A stretch of 42,627 bases of DNA from Halobacteriales archaeon QS_5_70_15 (GCA_003022005.1 PXRQ01000095.1:1-42627); one strand, 5' to 3'. Numbered from the stretch's first letter, positions 9,360 to 18,108 are shown. Notes: generated by a model not told the origin, from the letters alone. Translations and numbers: made by a program.

Positions 9360-10718
9360 TTAGAGGGTGTCGGCCGGGAGCATCGGGCCGACGGTGACGT
9401 TCCGGTCACCCGCCGTCGCAGTGACGGTGAACGCCTCGCGGGAGGCGACGGTCCAGAACCGACCGTCGGACCCGGTACGCCCGACCGGCTCGCCGTCGAC
9501 CGAGACCGTCGCGTCGACGGGGTCGCCCGTAGCGTTCGACCGGACGCGGACCGAAACCGGGCCGCCGGGGTGAGTCCGGTTGACCGCGAGGTAGAGCCCG
9601 TCCGAGCGGTTGGCCAGCGGCTCGGCCGTCGGGACCTCCGAGACGTCCTTGAACTGCACCTCGCGGAACACGTCGCCGGTCGCGCCGTCGATGTAGGTGA
9701 CGAGGTCGCCCTGGCCGGCGGTGCCGTGGGGATGGTCGACGGTGACGGAGTAGACGCCCGCGCGGTAGAGGTAGGGCTCGCCGGTCCGCAGCCCGGTGGA
9801 GGTCGGTCCCGCGTTCTCGAACGTCCACGGGTAGAGCTCGCTCGCCCGCGTCCGGGCCGCCTCGAGGTCGTAGCCGCGGTCGGTACGGAACCGGTCGGTC
9901 CCGCCGGGGTCCCTGACCCCGGGGAGGTACGCCTCCCGGACGTACTGCCGGTTGAACTCCGAGCCGGTCACCGTCGCCAGGACGACCGCCGTCTCCGACG
10001 TCTCGACGAACACCCGGACGGGATCGTCCCCCCCGCGCATTGCGCCGGCGACCCGGTCGCGGACCGGCCCACGGAGGCCGACGAGCCGACTCTTCAGTTC
10101 GGCGATCCGCGCCGGCGACACCGGCGACTCGCGCATCGAGTCGACGTACTCGTACAGCTGGGTCAGCGAGCGCGAGAGCCCGTCGGCCCGCGCGTTGACC
10201 ACGGCGAGCTCCCGGAGGTAGGCCCGGGCGGACATGTCGCCCTCGTTGAACGCGGCGAGCGCGGCGCGCTCGCGCCGCTCGAGGGCCGCCACGCGGTCGG
10301 TGAGCCGTGCGATGGCGCGCTCGACGGCGACCTCGCGCTCGGCGGTCGTCCCGGCGTCGGTGAACGATTCGACGAGGGAGAGATACGAGTGCCGCCCCTC
10401 GAGTGCGGCCCGGTCGAGCGCGGCGGCCCCGGCGACGTCGAGGCTCACCGTCCCGCGCCCGCTCCGTTGCACGTCGCTCGCCTCGATCGCGAGGTACGCC
10501 GTGGTGTTCCGTCCGCCGGTGACCGGCGGGAAACCGGCGCCGGGAGCGTCCGTCATCCGTGCGCCCGGGGCGTCGCTCGAGGGCGACGGTCCGGCGTCCG
10601 AGGCGGGCCGGGCCGCCGTGCTCGCGCCGGCGCCCGTGTGGACCACGGCCGCGATCGGCGAGAGGACGAGGAGGAGGGCGAGGGCGACCGGGAGAGCGGT
10701 CGTTCGGGGACCGTCCAT
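9360..10718 (-). CDS. Secreted DUF7096-like haloarchaeal protein
   Basis: A 452-aa protein starting MDGPRTTALPVALALLLVLS, a clear signal peptide, followed by an Ala/Ser/Pro-rich spacer. Residues about 70-210 are helical with repeated Glu/Arg segments, and 215-450 look beta-rich and end in an Ig-like VSVDGEPVGRTGSDGRFW segment. It resembles the haloarchaeal DUF7096/DUF7094 proteins of unknown function; no catalytic motif is seen. The ATG at 10718 is chosen over the open upstream frame because the signal peptide begins there and a T-rich TATA-like GTTTTTGTTT lies 25-33 nt upstream. It is divergent from a secreted/wHTH gene, and I recall this pairing in other haloarchaea. Confidence 0.72.
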   Translation of the reverse strand: MDGPRTTALPVALALLLVLSPIAAVVHTGAGASTAARPASDAGPSPSSDAPGARMTDAPGAGFPPVTGGRNTTAYLAIEASDVQRSGRGTVSLDVAGAAALDRAALEGRHSYLSLVESFTDAGTTAEREVAVERAIARLTDRVAALERRERAALAAFNEGDMSARAYLRELAVVNARADGLSRSLTQLYEYVDSMRESPVSPARIAELKSRLVGLRGPVRDRVAGAMRGGDDPVRVFVETSETAVVLATVTGSEFNRQYVREAYLPGVRDPGGTDRFRTDRGYDLEAARTRASELYPWTFENAGPTSTGLRTGEPYLYRAGVYSVTVDHPHGTAGQGDLVTYIDGATGDVFREVQFKDVSEVPTAEPLANRSDGLYLAVNRTHPGGPVSVRVRSNATGDPVDATVSVDGEPVGRTGSDGRFWTVASREAFTVTATAGDRNVTVGPMLPADTL

Positions 10719-10891
10719 GGTCGGCGCTAGACGCCGTGAAACAAAAACCCGTCCGTCGGGATCGCCCTCGAATCGGAACCGCCTCCGAGTCAGCGAGACG
10801 TGACGAGACGGCCGGAGACCGTTCATCGAGCCGCGAGACGTTTCAACCGCCCATGGAAAGCGTTTTGCCGTGCGAACGCGAGACTCCCGGC

Positions 10892-11974
10892 ATGCGGCCC
10901 GGGCCGCCCTCTACGCTCCTGCTGGTCCTCGCGCTCCTCCTCGCGCTCGCTGGGCCCCCCGGCATCGCGGCGGATGCGCCAGCCGCCGCTCCAGCCGGGG
11001 CCCCGCCGGAGCACCCCGCCCTCCAGTCGGCGACCGTCGACCCGACCGTGACCGTCCTCCGCCTCGAGGTCGAGGCCGACGGGGACGCGCGGTGGACGGT
11101 CGTCCACTCGTTCGACCTCGAAGACGCGAACGAGACGCGCGCGTTCGAGCGCCTCGCCGGGGAGTTCGAGCGCGGCGAGGTCGGCGGAGCCTACCTCGAG
11201 ACGATGCGACGGGCGAGCGAGGGTATCAGCGAGCGGACCGATCGGGAGATGCGGATACGGGACGTGAACCGGAGTGCGACGGTCGAGAACGGGACCGGTC
11301 GGCTGGTGCTGACGCTCACGTGGACCTCCTTCGGGCGAGTGACCGGGGACACCGTCCGCGTCGACGACGCGTTCCTCCTCGGGACGGGGACCTGGCTCCC
11401 CGGGCTGGCGGCCGACGAGCGGCTCGTCGTCAGCCCGCCGTCCGGCTACCGGATCGACGACGCCCCCTCCGCCGACTCGTTCCGGAACGGTTCGCTCGTC
11501 TGGGAGGGTCCGGCCGACTTCGAGCGGGGGTACCTCTCCCTGTTGCTCGCCCTCTACCTGTTCCGCCGCCGTGAGAGGCCGACGGCCCCGGCCGCCGAGG
11601 CTAACGGCGGTGTCGATGCGGACGACGCGGGAACGGGAACGGGAACGGCGGGAACGGACGGGACCGCCGAGCCGGGGGGGGGAGCCGGAGCGGAACCGAC
11701 CGACGATGCCGAGGGGGACGACGGCGAGGACGCGGACGAGCCGGCGATCGACCCCGAACTCCTCTCCGACGAGGAGCGCGTCGAACGCCTGCTGCGGCGC
11801 AACGGCGGGCGGATGAAGCAGGCCAACATCGTCAAGGAGACCAACTGGTCGAACGCGAAGGTCTCGCAGCTGCTCTCCGCGATGGACGAGGACGGCCGGA
11901 TCGACAAGCTCCGCATCGGCCGGGAGAACCTCATCACCCTCCCGGACGAGGAGCCGGGCGAGATCGGGGAGTAG
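10892..11974 (+). CDS. Secreted-domain protein with C-terminal winged helix (DUF7345/DUF7343-like)
   Basis: A 360-aa protein: signal peptide (MRPGPPSTLLLVLALLLALA), an extracytoplasmic domain at about residues 45-215 containing VVHSFDLEDANETRAFE, a very short hydrophobic stretch LSLLLALYLF followed by FRRRERP, a Gly/Asp/Glu-rich linker with GGGAAC-type codon repeats, and a C-terminal winged helix (about 285-350) with MKQANIVKETNWSNAKVSQL. Family members normally anchor the DNA-binding domain to the membrane with a full helix; here only about 11 hydrophobic residues remain, suggesting an in-frame deletion. Start 10892 is preferred to 10853 because of the signal peptide and GCGTTTTGC about 25 nt upstream. 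Confidence 0.78.
   Translation: MRPGPPSTLLLVLALLLALAGPPGIAADAPAAAPAGAPPEHPALQSATVDPTVTVLRLEVEADGDARWTVVHSFDLEDANETRAFERLAGEFERGEVGGAYLETMRRASEGISERTDREMRIRDVNRSATVENGTGRLVLTLTWTSFGRVTGDTVRVDDAFLLGTGTWLPGLAADERLVVSPPSGYRIDDAPSADSFRNGSLVWEGPADFERGYLSLLLALYLFRRRERPTAPAAEANGGVDADDAGTGTGTAGTDGTAEPGGGAGAEPTDDAEGDDGEDADEPAIDPELLSDEERVERLLRRNGGRMKQANIVKETNWSNAKVSQLLSAMDEDGRIDKLRIGRENLITLPDEEPGEIGE
11629..11646 (+). repeat. Three tandem GGGAAC hexamers
   Basis: Three perfect copies in the linker of the winged-helix protein encode Gly-Thr repeats (GTGTGT). Slippage in such GC-rich hexamers could change linker length in steps of two residues without frameshift. Confidence 0.9.
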
Positions 11975-12058
11975 ACCCGCCGGCCCGTTCCACGTGCGGC
12001 GCCCGGCGTCCGTTCCCAGCCCCGGCACGCGAGGGTCGTCGGTGGCCGGCGGGGTCCC

Positions 12059-12844
12059 GTGGCCGCCGCGGAAACGGCTCAGGTGGCGGAGGTCGAGGAC
12101 GAGTTCGAGATCTCCGGGCTCGACATCGACGACCGCTACCTCGATTACGACCTCAACGAGTGGGACGACTACGCCGTCGAGGAGGCGGTCGGGATATCCG
12201 AGCAGGAGGAGGACGTGGAGGTCGTCACGGCCACCATCGGCCCCGAGCGGAGCGAGGAGACCATCCGGATGGCGCTGGCGAAGGGTGCCGACCGCGCGAT
12301 CCGCGTCTGGGACGACGATCTCAGTGCCGCCGAGTTCCTCGACGTGAACACGAAGGCCGAGATCCTCTCGGCGGTCGTCGAGGCGGAGGACCCCGACCTC
12401 GTGCTCACGGGCGTCCAGTCGGGCGACGACTCCTACGGCGGGACCGGCGTCGCGCTCGCCGAGCGGGTCGGCTACGAGTGGGCCGCGGTCGTCAATTCGC
12501 TCGAACTCGGGGACGACATCGCGCACGTCCACCGCGAGCTCGAGGGCGGGATCGAGGAACTGACCGAGGTCGAACTCCCGGCCGTCCTCACCATCCAGAC
12601 GGGCATCAACGAGCCCCGATACGCCAGCCTGCGGGGGATCCGGCAGGCCCAGCGCAAGGAGCTCGACGTCCGGGGGCTCGCCGACCTCGGCTTCGACGAA
12701 AGCGTGCTGGAGACACCGGTCGAGCGCACCTCGATGTACGAACCCGAATCGGAGAGCGACGCCACCATCTGGGAGGGATCGGCGGAGGAGACGGCGGGCG
12801 AACTCGCCGAGTTCCTCCGCGAGAAGGGGGTGGTCGAGGGATGA
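12059..12844 (+). CDS. etfB: Electron transfer flavoprotein beta subunit (atypical N-terminus)
   Basis: ETF beta carries electrons from acyl-CoA dehydrogenases or related enzymes with EtfA. The body is well conserved: VAEVEDEFEI, YDLNEWDDYAVEEAV, TIGPERSEETIRMALAKGADRA, and VLTGVQSGDDSYGGTG, the AMP/FAD-facing segment. Total length from the GTG at 12059 is 261 aa. The usual first beta strand (typically MKVLVTVKEVAEV...) is missing; the sequence before VAEVEDEF reads MAAAETAQ and does not match. There is no ATG and no recognisable TATA box in the 84 bp upstream. The start is therefore uncertain and the 5' end may be deleted or misassembled. It overlaps etfA by 4 nt. Confidence 0.88.
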   Translation: MAAAETAQVAEVEDEFEISGLDIDDRYLDYDLNEWDDYAVEEAVGISEQEEDVEVVTATIGPERSEETIRMALAKGADRAIRVWDDDLSAAEFLDVNTKAEILSAVVEAEDPDLVLTGVQSGDDSYGGTGVALAERVGYEWAAVVNSLELGDDIAHVHRELEGGIEELTEVELPAVLTIQTGINEPRYASLRGIRQAQRKELDVRGLADLGFDESVLETPVERTSMYEPESESDATIWEGSAEETAGELAEFLREKGVVEG

Positions 12845-13812
12845 CTGACGTGCTCGCAGTCACCGAGTCTCGACGTGGGGAGCTCCGGGACGTCTCCTTC
12901 GAGATGATCACGGCGGGCCGGAGTCTCGCCGACGAACTCGGCGGCGACCTCCACCTGCTCGTTATCAATGGCGACGTCGAGGCGTTCGCCGAGGAGCTGA
13001 ACCGCGACGGCGTCGACGCTATCCACACGGTCGGCGCCGGCGAGGAGTTCAACCACGGCGTCTACACGCAGGCCATCGATGCCGCCCAGGCCGAACTCTC
13101 GCCGACGGCACTCCTGATGCCGAACACGGTCAACGGGCTCGACTACGCCCCCGCGGTCGCCGGTTCGCTCGACCTGCCGCTCGTCACCGACGCGATCGGG
13201 TTCGACGCGAACGGCGGGATCGAGGTCACCCGCGAGCAGTACGGCGGGAAGGTCGAGACCACCTACGAGGTCGGCGCCGACGCCTACGCCCTGACGATCC
13301 GGCCCACCGAGTGGCCCAAGGCCGAGGGCGCCGGCGACGCGACGGTCGGGGCGCTCGACCTCGGGATCGACGAGTCGGAGGTCCGCTCGACGGTCACCGG
13401 CTTCGAGGAGGTCGCCGGCGGCGACGTCGACATCACCGAGGCGGACGTGCTCGTCTCGGTCGGCCGCGGCATCGAGGAGGAGGAGAACATCCCGCTGGTC
13501 GAGGAGTTCGCCGACGTCCTCGGCGCGACGCTCTCCTCCTCGCGACCCATCGTCGACAACGGCTGGCTGTCGAAGAACCGCCAGGTCGGCCAGTCCGGCA
13601 AGGTCGTCACCCCCGACGTCTACATCGCCATCGGCATCTCCGGGGCGGTCCAGCACGTCGCCGGCATGAAGGGTTCGGATACGATCATCGCCATCAACAC
13701 CGACCCGAACGCGCCGATCTTCGACCTCGCGGACTACGGCATCGTCGACGACCTGTTCGAGGTCGTCCCCGAACTCATCGAGGCGTTCGGCGGCGAAGCG
13801 CCCGAGGTCTGA
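12841..13812 (+). CDS. etfA: Electron transfer flavoprotein alpha subunit
   Basis: FAD-binding partner of EtfB (323 aa). The C-terminal FAD domain is complete: [20 protein letters not shown] (about 232-251), GQSGK (250-254), GISGAVQH (265-272) and [20 protein letters not shown]. The N-terminal alpha/beta domain starts [17 protein letters not shown]. The ATG at 12841 overlaps the etfB stop (ATGA), giving coupled translation. Its intact state contrasts with the odd start of etfB. Confidence 0.96.
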   Translation: MTDVLAVTESRRGELRDVSFEMITAGRSLADELGGDLHLLVINGDVEAFAEELNRDGVDAIHTVGAGEEFNHGVYTQAIDAAQAELSPTALLMPNTVNGLDYAPAVAGSLDLPLVTDAIGFDANGGIEVTREQYGGKVETTYEVGADAYALTIRPTEWPKAEGAGDATVGALDLGIDESEVRSTVTGFEEVAGGDVDITEADVLVSVGRGIEEEENIPLVEEFADVLGATLSSSRPIVDNGWLSKNRQVGQSGKVVTPDVYIAIGISGAVQHVAGMKGSDTIIAINTDPNAPIFDLADYGIVDDLFEVVPELIEAFGGEAPEV

Positions 13813-14126
13813 TACGGGCGGTCGTGGTCGCTTTCCGGCGATCGCCCCCCGTCCGCGCCGCCGTCGGACCGTCACTGCGATTCCGGCGGGCGGCCGGTTC
13901 GACACCACCGTCTTCCGCCGTACTCGCCGACCGCCCACAGTCCACGGGTGCAGCCGAGGCCGTGTTTGTCGCCCGGACGACAGTCGGTGTCGACCCCGAG
14001 GACCTCGGACCACCGGTGTCCTCGACCGGGGACCGTCCGGCGCGGTGTAGTGACCCTCGGAGGTCTTTACTCACGGTCGGGAGGTACGTCCCCGTCCGGA
14101 CCGTGTCATCGGTTTCGAATATCGGT
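13813..14126. other. 314-bp spacer between etfA and the pseudokinase gene
   Basis: Convergent intergenic region without supportable coding sequence. A small inverted repeat CGAGGAC (13997-14003) / GTCCTCG (14018-14024) could form a hairpin near the two gene ends; nothing else is recognised. Confidence 0.6.
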
Positions 14127-15524
14127 TCAGGCGGTCTCGAAGTCGTCCGGCGGTCCCGGACAGCCGGGAGCGGCCGACCAGTGGGCCTTCATCGCCGTCT
14201 CGGTGTTGAACACGGTCGATCCGCACGCCGGACAGGGCACCCGCCAGCCCCGCCTCGGACAGTGGAGCCACGGGTAGGTACCGTCGGCGCTCGCGACCGA
14301 CACGCCGCCCACCTCGACGACCCGCCCCTCCGCGAGCGCGGTCCACAGCGGGTGGTCGACCGCCCCGCTCCCGCCACTACCTCCGGTCCCCCCGGCGGGA
14401 GCCGTCCCCCCGCCGGCGCCTCCGGATGCCGACTCGACGCTCTCGACCACCCGGGCCCACTCCTCGCGGGAGTGGTCCGCCCTGACCGGGGGGCGTTCGG
14501 GCGGGCCGTCGCACCGATCGGCGTCGCGCCAGTGGGCCCGGAACGCGGCCAGCGTGTTCGTCACCGACCGGCCACACGAGGGACAGGCCGTCCGCCAGTC
14601 CGCACGGTCGCCGTCGAGGAACGGGAACGGGGCGACGTCGGGGTCGGCGGTCCCGCCCCCCGACCCGTCGTCCGGGATCTCGGCGGCCAGCAGCGAGACG
14701 ACGTCGTCGCGGAACGAGTCGAGGGCCGGGCGGTCGGCGGGGTCCTTCGCGAGCGCCGGGAGCAGCACGTCGTCGACGGCGGCCGGGAGCGTGGGCTCGA
14801 CCGTGCTCGGGGGGACGGGCTCGGTCCCGAGCACCGCCGCCCGCGGATCGCCGTCGGTCACGTACGGCAGGTCGCCGGTCAGCGCCTCGTAGAGCGTCAG
14901 CGCGAGCCCGTAGACGTCCGTCACCGTCCCGGTCCCGTGGTACGGCTCGGGGGCGACCTGCTCCGGCGCCGCGCGGGCGGTCGCGCCGTCCCCACCGCCG
15001 AGGACCCCGGCAAGGGAGAACCCGTCGAGCCGGGGGAACGACCAGTCGGGGGCCGGGCGGAGCCGGACCCGGTCGGGGGTGATGGCGCCGTGGACGACGC
15101 CCGCGTCGTGGGCGCAGGCGAGCGCCCCGGCGAGACAGACCCCGATCCAGAGGGTCGGCGCGAGGTTCCCGCGCCCGCGGTCGGCGAGCGTCCGGTCGCC
15201 GGCCGTCGCCACCCACGGCCGGGGACGCTTGCCCGACCCGACGACCGGCGCGACGTGGTCGTGGTCGGCGACCCGCCCCCACGCCTCGACGGCGGCGAGG
15301 AACTCCTTCCCGGCCGTCGCCCCCCGTCCGTCGAGTTCGACGAGTTCGACCCGACCGTAGCCGTCGAGCCGCGCGGCCGTGACCGAGACGCCGCGCGGCC
15401 ACGCGGCGACCGTCCCCGCCGATCCGTCCCGCCGGAAGGCCGTGTACGCCACCGTCGCGTCGGGCTCCTCGGGCAGTATCTCCGGCGCGGGGGCCGACGC
15501 GAGGTCCCTCGGGAGTCCGTTCAT
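14127..15524 (-). CDS. Protein-kinase-like protein with two CCHC zinc knuckles (probable pseudokinase)
   Basis: 465 aa. Residues about 25-280 match the protein-kinase fold: HGAITPDRVRL at 145-155 in place of HRDLKPEN, LDGFSLAG at 167-173 in the DFG region, APE at 186-188, DVYGLALTLYEALTG at 203-217 and DPADRP at 261-266. The catalytic Asp is Ala147 and the following Lys is Thr149, and the DFG region is altered, so phosphotransfer is unlikely. Two identical-spacing C-x2-C-x13-H-x6-C motifs follow, at C314/C317/H331/C338 and C431/C434/H448/C455, joined by a Gly/Ser-rich linker. The ATG at 15524 begins MNGLPRDLASAPAPE. It is divergent from the DehI-family gene. Function unknown; a ligand-binding or scaffold role is inferred. 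Confidence 0.75.
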   Translation of the reverse strand: MNGLPRDLASAPAPEILPEEPDATVAYTAFRRDGSAGTVAAWPRGVSVTAARLDGYGRVELVELDGRGATAGKEFLAAVEAWGRVADHDHVAPVVGSGKRPRPWVATAGDRTLADRGRGNLAPTLWIGVCLAGALACAHDAGVVHGAITPDRVRLRPAPDWSFPRLDGFSLAGVLGGGDGATARAAPEQVAPEPYHGTGTVTDVYGLALTLYEALTGDLPYVTDGDPRAAVLGTEPVPPSTVEPTLPAAVDDVLLPALAKDPADRPALDSFRDDVVSLLAAEIPDDGSGGGTADPDVAPFPFLDGDRADWRTACPSCGRSVTNTLAAFRAHWRDADRCDGPPERPPVRADHSREEWARVVESVESASGGAGGGTAPAGGTGGSGGSGAVDHPLWTALAEGRVVEVGGVSVASADGTYPWLHCPRRGWRVPCPACGSTVFNTETAMKAHWSAAPGCPGPPDDFETA

Positions 15525-15610
15525 CGGGACGCCGTACGGACGCCTGCGGCTTAGTCCCTCCCCAGCCGTCGACCGGGAAGGCGGCCTTCCCGGCCATCGA
15601 CCGGGTGGAA

Positions 15611-15617
15611 CTATATG
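15611..15617 (+). promoter_or_regulatory. TATA box of the DehI-family gene
   Basis: CTATATG lies 24-30 nt upstream of the ATG at 15641, so the transcript should be leaderless. It stands out in GC-rich surroundings. Confidence 0.7.
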
Positions 15618-15640
15618 CCGGCCGGCCGCGATGCGCACGC

Positions 15641-16549
15641 ATGGACACGAGCCGACAGGTGTACGAACTGGAGGCGACCGGATGGCGGCGCGGGCTCTAC
15701 GACGACATCCAGCACACGTTCCGCGCCCCGATCGTCAACTGGATCTTCCGGACCGCGGTGGCGAACCTGCCCGAGTTCACCCGCTACGCGTGGGGACAGG
15801 TCAAGCCCCTGTTCGGGACTCGCCAGTTCGCCGCGTTCTCCGTCGAGTACCGCGATACCGTCCTCGCGGCGATGGAGGAGGAAGGGGGCTCGCTCCCGAC
15901 CCTCCGGAAGCCCGACACCGGACTCCTGCCCGCGGAGTACGCGGCGCTTCACGGGCAGGTCGCCACGTTCGACGTCGTGGCCCCCCGGCTCGCGGTGCTG
16001 TTCGAGACGGTGGACCGGGCGCTCCACGACGAACCCGTCGGGACCGACCCCCCGGACGAGCGGACGACGACCGCGCCGCTGCCCCAGGACCTGGATCGCG
16101 ACCGGGGGCTCCCGCCGACGATGGCCGACGACGTACCCGACGGGGTCGCCGACACGGTCGGGGAGATCCGGGCGTTCCACGGCTTCGGGGGCGATGACCT
16201 CCCGAGCATCTACCGGTGTCTGCTCCAGTGGCCCGGCTACCTCGAACCGGCGTGGGACGCGCTCGAACCGCGGCTCGAGGGGGCAGGGTTCGAGGCGGCC
16301 TGCGAGCGGAGTTCGGAACTCGTCGAGTCGTTCGTCGACCGCGCGCCCTACCGGCCGGCGCTCGGGCAGGGAGCCCTCGAGGCGGCCGGGGTCGGCGACG
16401 CCGGCGAGGACGCCCGCGAACTGTTCCGGTCGTTCAACAGCGGCCCCGTCGAGACGGTGCTCCCCGCCCTGCCGGTGTGGGCGTCGACGGTCGGCGCGGA
16501 GGGCGAGCGGTCGCTTCGATCCGGTGGCCGGTCGGCCGTGGACCGATGA
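15641..16549 (+). CDS. DehI-family halocarboxylic acid dehalogenase-like protein
   Basis: A 302-aa protein starting MDTSRQVYELEATGWRRGLY. The helical pattern with two related halves (VNWIFRTAVANLPEFTRYAWGQVKP and, later, IYRCLLQWPGYLEPAWDAL) is the internal pseudo-repeat of the DehI family (PF10778), whose bacterial members remove halide from both enantiomers of 2-haloacids by direct water attack. Haloarchaeal relatives are common and their substrates unproven, so dehalogenase activity is inferred. The start is fixed by a TATA box 24-30 nt upstream. It is transcribed away from the pseudokinase gene. Confidence 0.82.
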   Translation: MDTSRQVYELEATGWRRGLYDDIQHTFRAPIVNWIFRTAVANLPEFTRYAWGQVKPLFGTRQFAAFSVEYRDTVLAAMEEEGGSLPTLRKPDTGLLPAEYAALHGQVATFDVVAPRLAVLFETVDRALHDEPVGTDPPDERTTTAPLPQDLDRDRGLPPTMADDVPDGVADTVGEIRAFHGFGGDDLPSIYRCLLQWPGYLEPAWDALEPRLEGAGFEAACERSSELVESFVDRAPYRPALGQGALEAAGVGDAGEDARELFRSFNSGPVETVLPALPVWASTVGAEGERSLRSGGRSAVDR

Positions 16550-16920
16550 GTTCGTCCTCGTGCGTGCCCCGAATCGAACGAGAGTGACGCCGGGTCGGGA
16601 ACGCCGGTTTGACGACACGCGGTCGGAGGGTGTCGGAAACTCCGAACCGTTCGGGATCCGGGTCCGGCCGTTCGCGACCGTCGTGCCCCGGGAGTAGGTG
16701 GAGAGAGCCGTCCCGGTGTCCTCCTCACTCACCGCGTCCCGGGACCAGTCTCCGGCGGAACCCCCCGTCTCGACGCTGTTCGTCGGGACATCGTCCGACC
16801 CCTCGTCCACGGGCGCCGTGCCGGGCTCGGACTCCGTCCCGTACAGCCTTCCTCTCGGATAGCCGCCTCCACCCGGGGTCGTGGGACGAGAAACGCATCG
16901 ACCGACGGTCGAAGCTCCGC
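16550..16920. other. 371-bp convergent spacer, no feature recognised
   Basis: Lies between the 3' ends of the DehI-family gene and the short-chain dehydrogenase gene. A minus-strand frame here starts with an acidic stretch but continues antisense through the DehI gene with Arg/Pro-rich sequence, so no gene is called. No repeat or RNA signal seen. Confidence 0.55.
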
Positions 16921-17694
16921 TCAGCCGACCATCGTCAGCCCGCCCGAGACCGAGAGCACCTGCCCGGTGACGAACCCGGCGTCGTCGCTGGCGAAGTAGG
17001 CGACCGCGCCGGCGACGTCCTCGGGTTCGGTCATCCGGCCCAGCGGGATCTGATCGCCCATCGCGCCGAGTATCCTCTCCGCGAGTTCGGAGTCCTCGCG
17101 CATCTCCCGGGTCAGCGGCGTGTCGGCGGGACCGGGACAGACCACGTTACACCGGACACCGTCCCGGGCGAGTTCCCGCGCCATCGTCTTCGTGAACGCG
17201 ATGATCGCCCCCTTGGTCCCGGCGTAGGCGGCCTCCCCCGAGGAGCCCACGCGACCGGCGTCCGAGGCGACCGAGACGACCGCCCCGCCCTCGCCACGGT
17301 CAGTGAGCACCTCCGCCGCGGCCCGCGTGCAGTTGAGCGTCCCCCGGTAGTTGATGTCGATGATGCGGTCCCAGGTCTCGGGATCCTGTTCGAGGAACCA
17401 CTCGATGCGGTCCCAGCCGGCGTTGTTGACGAGGACGTCCAGTCCCGCCCTATCGGCGACGTCGTCGACGACTCCGCGGATCTCCGCGAGGTCGGTGATG
17501 TCGCCGACGGCCGGGAACGCCTCGCCCGGGAGGTCGGACTCGGCGACCGCGTCGACGGTCGCTTCCGCTCTGGCCGCGTCCACGTCGTTGACCGCGACGG
17601 TCGCGCCCGCCCCGGCGAGCCGGTGAGTGATGGCCGATCCGAACCCGCCGCCCGCGCCGGTCACGAGTACCGTCTTGTCAGCCAGTCCGTGCAT
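16921..17694 (-). CDS. Short-chain dehydrogenase, BadH-like
   Basis: A 257-aa classical SDR. The Rossmann motif TGAGGGFG is at residues 12-19, NNAG at 90-93, the active-site Asn in DINYRG at about 115, the catalytic Ser at about 144 and YAGTK giving Tyr157 and Lys161. Segments NNAGWD, SDAGRVGSSGEAAYAGTKGA and GQVLSVSGGLTM strongly recall 2-hydroxycyclohexanecarboxyl-CoA dehydrogenase (BadH); glucose/3-oxoacyl reductases share the fold. The exact substrate is inferred. The ATG at 17694 has a TCAAGTACC element about 25 nt upstream. No other cyclic-acid degradation gene is seen nearby. Confidence 0.88.
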   Translation of the reverse strand: MHGLADKTVLVTGAGGGFGSAITHRLAGAGATVAVNDVDAARAEATVDAVAESDLPGEAFPAVGDITDLAEIRGVVDDVADRAGLDVLVNNAGWDRIEWFLEQDPETWDRIIDINYRGTLNCTRAAAEVLTDRGEGGAVVSVASDAGRVGSSGEAAYAGTKGAIIAFTKTMARELARDGVRCNVVCPGPADTPLTREMREDSELAERILGAMGDQIPLGRMTEPEDVAGAVAYFASDDAGFVTGQVLSVSGGLTMVG

Positions 17695-17777
17695 GTGGGC
17701 GTGGAGGTGGGGTCGGTACTTGACTGCCGGGGTCTGGCGTGTGCGTCAGGACAAACGGAGCAGCCGAGCCGACCGCC

Positions 17778-17799
17778 GAGAACACCTCGAAAGCCCCCG
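17778..17799. repeat. 22-bp intergenic repeat, copy 1
   Basis: A 22-bp sequence starting GAGAACACCTCGAAAG occurs identically at 19567-19588, same orientation. The two copies lie downstream and upstream of cofH. I recall similar motifs scattered between haloarchaeal genes. Confidence 0.85.
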
Positions 17800-17903
17800 C
17801 GCTCTCGATCCGTGCGGCTCGCTGCGCTCCTCGTTCCGTTCGCTCCGTTCACTTCACTGCGGTGCTTGCTTCGCCGTACCTCGTCGAGAACGCGGCCCCT
17901 TTC

Positions 17904-17984
17904 ACGTGGTCGTGCGTAGTCTGTTACCGTCGATACCCGACTCTGTCCGGGTTATCGCCGGTACATCGTCACGCACGATCGTAC
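17904..17984. repeat. Nested palindrome, copy 2 (inverted relative to copy 1)
   Basis: Outer core TCGTGCGT (17910-17917) pairs with ACGCACGA (17971-17978), spanning 69 bp as in copy 1. The inner stem pairs 17925-17939 with 17948-17963 (one bulge). On the minus strand, the first 20 positions of the 69-bp core differ from copy 1 at only one base; the centre is diverged but keeps pairing potential. It begins about 125 nt beyond the cofH stop. Confidence 0.8.
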
Positions 17985-18108
17985 CAGTCCCACCCGAATC
18001 GGCTTCCCGGTCCGCTATCTCCGGGTGGGACTCTCGAGGTGGTACCGTCGGGTCGTGCTGTCTCGAGACGGCCCTTCGATCAGTTCCGAACGGGCTCGCA
18101 GGGTACGC

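Larger units (their letters stand above)
17695..18108. other. 414-bp repeat-bearing spacer between cofH and the SDR gene
   Basis: No gene is supported. It holds a 22-bp repeat (17778-17799), followed to about 17880 by a mosaic of short GCTC/TTCG pyrimidine-rich motifs typical of haloarchaeal intergenic repeats, and then copy 2 of the nested palindrome (17904-17984). Frames crossing it are Arg/Ser-rich and not protein-like. Confidence 0.7.

Noticed and set aside
15611..16810. A minus-strand open frame opposite the DehI-family gene
   Set aside because: Only its first residues look acidic; the rest is antisense shadow of the DehI-family gene.
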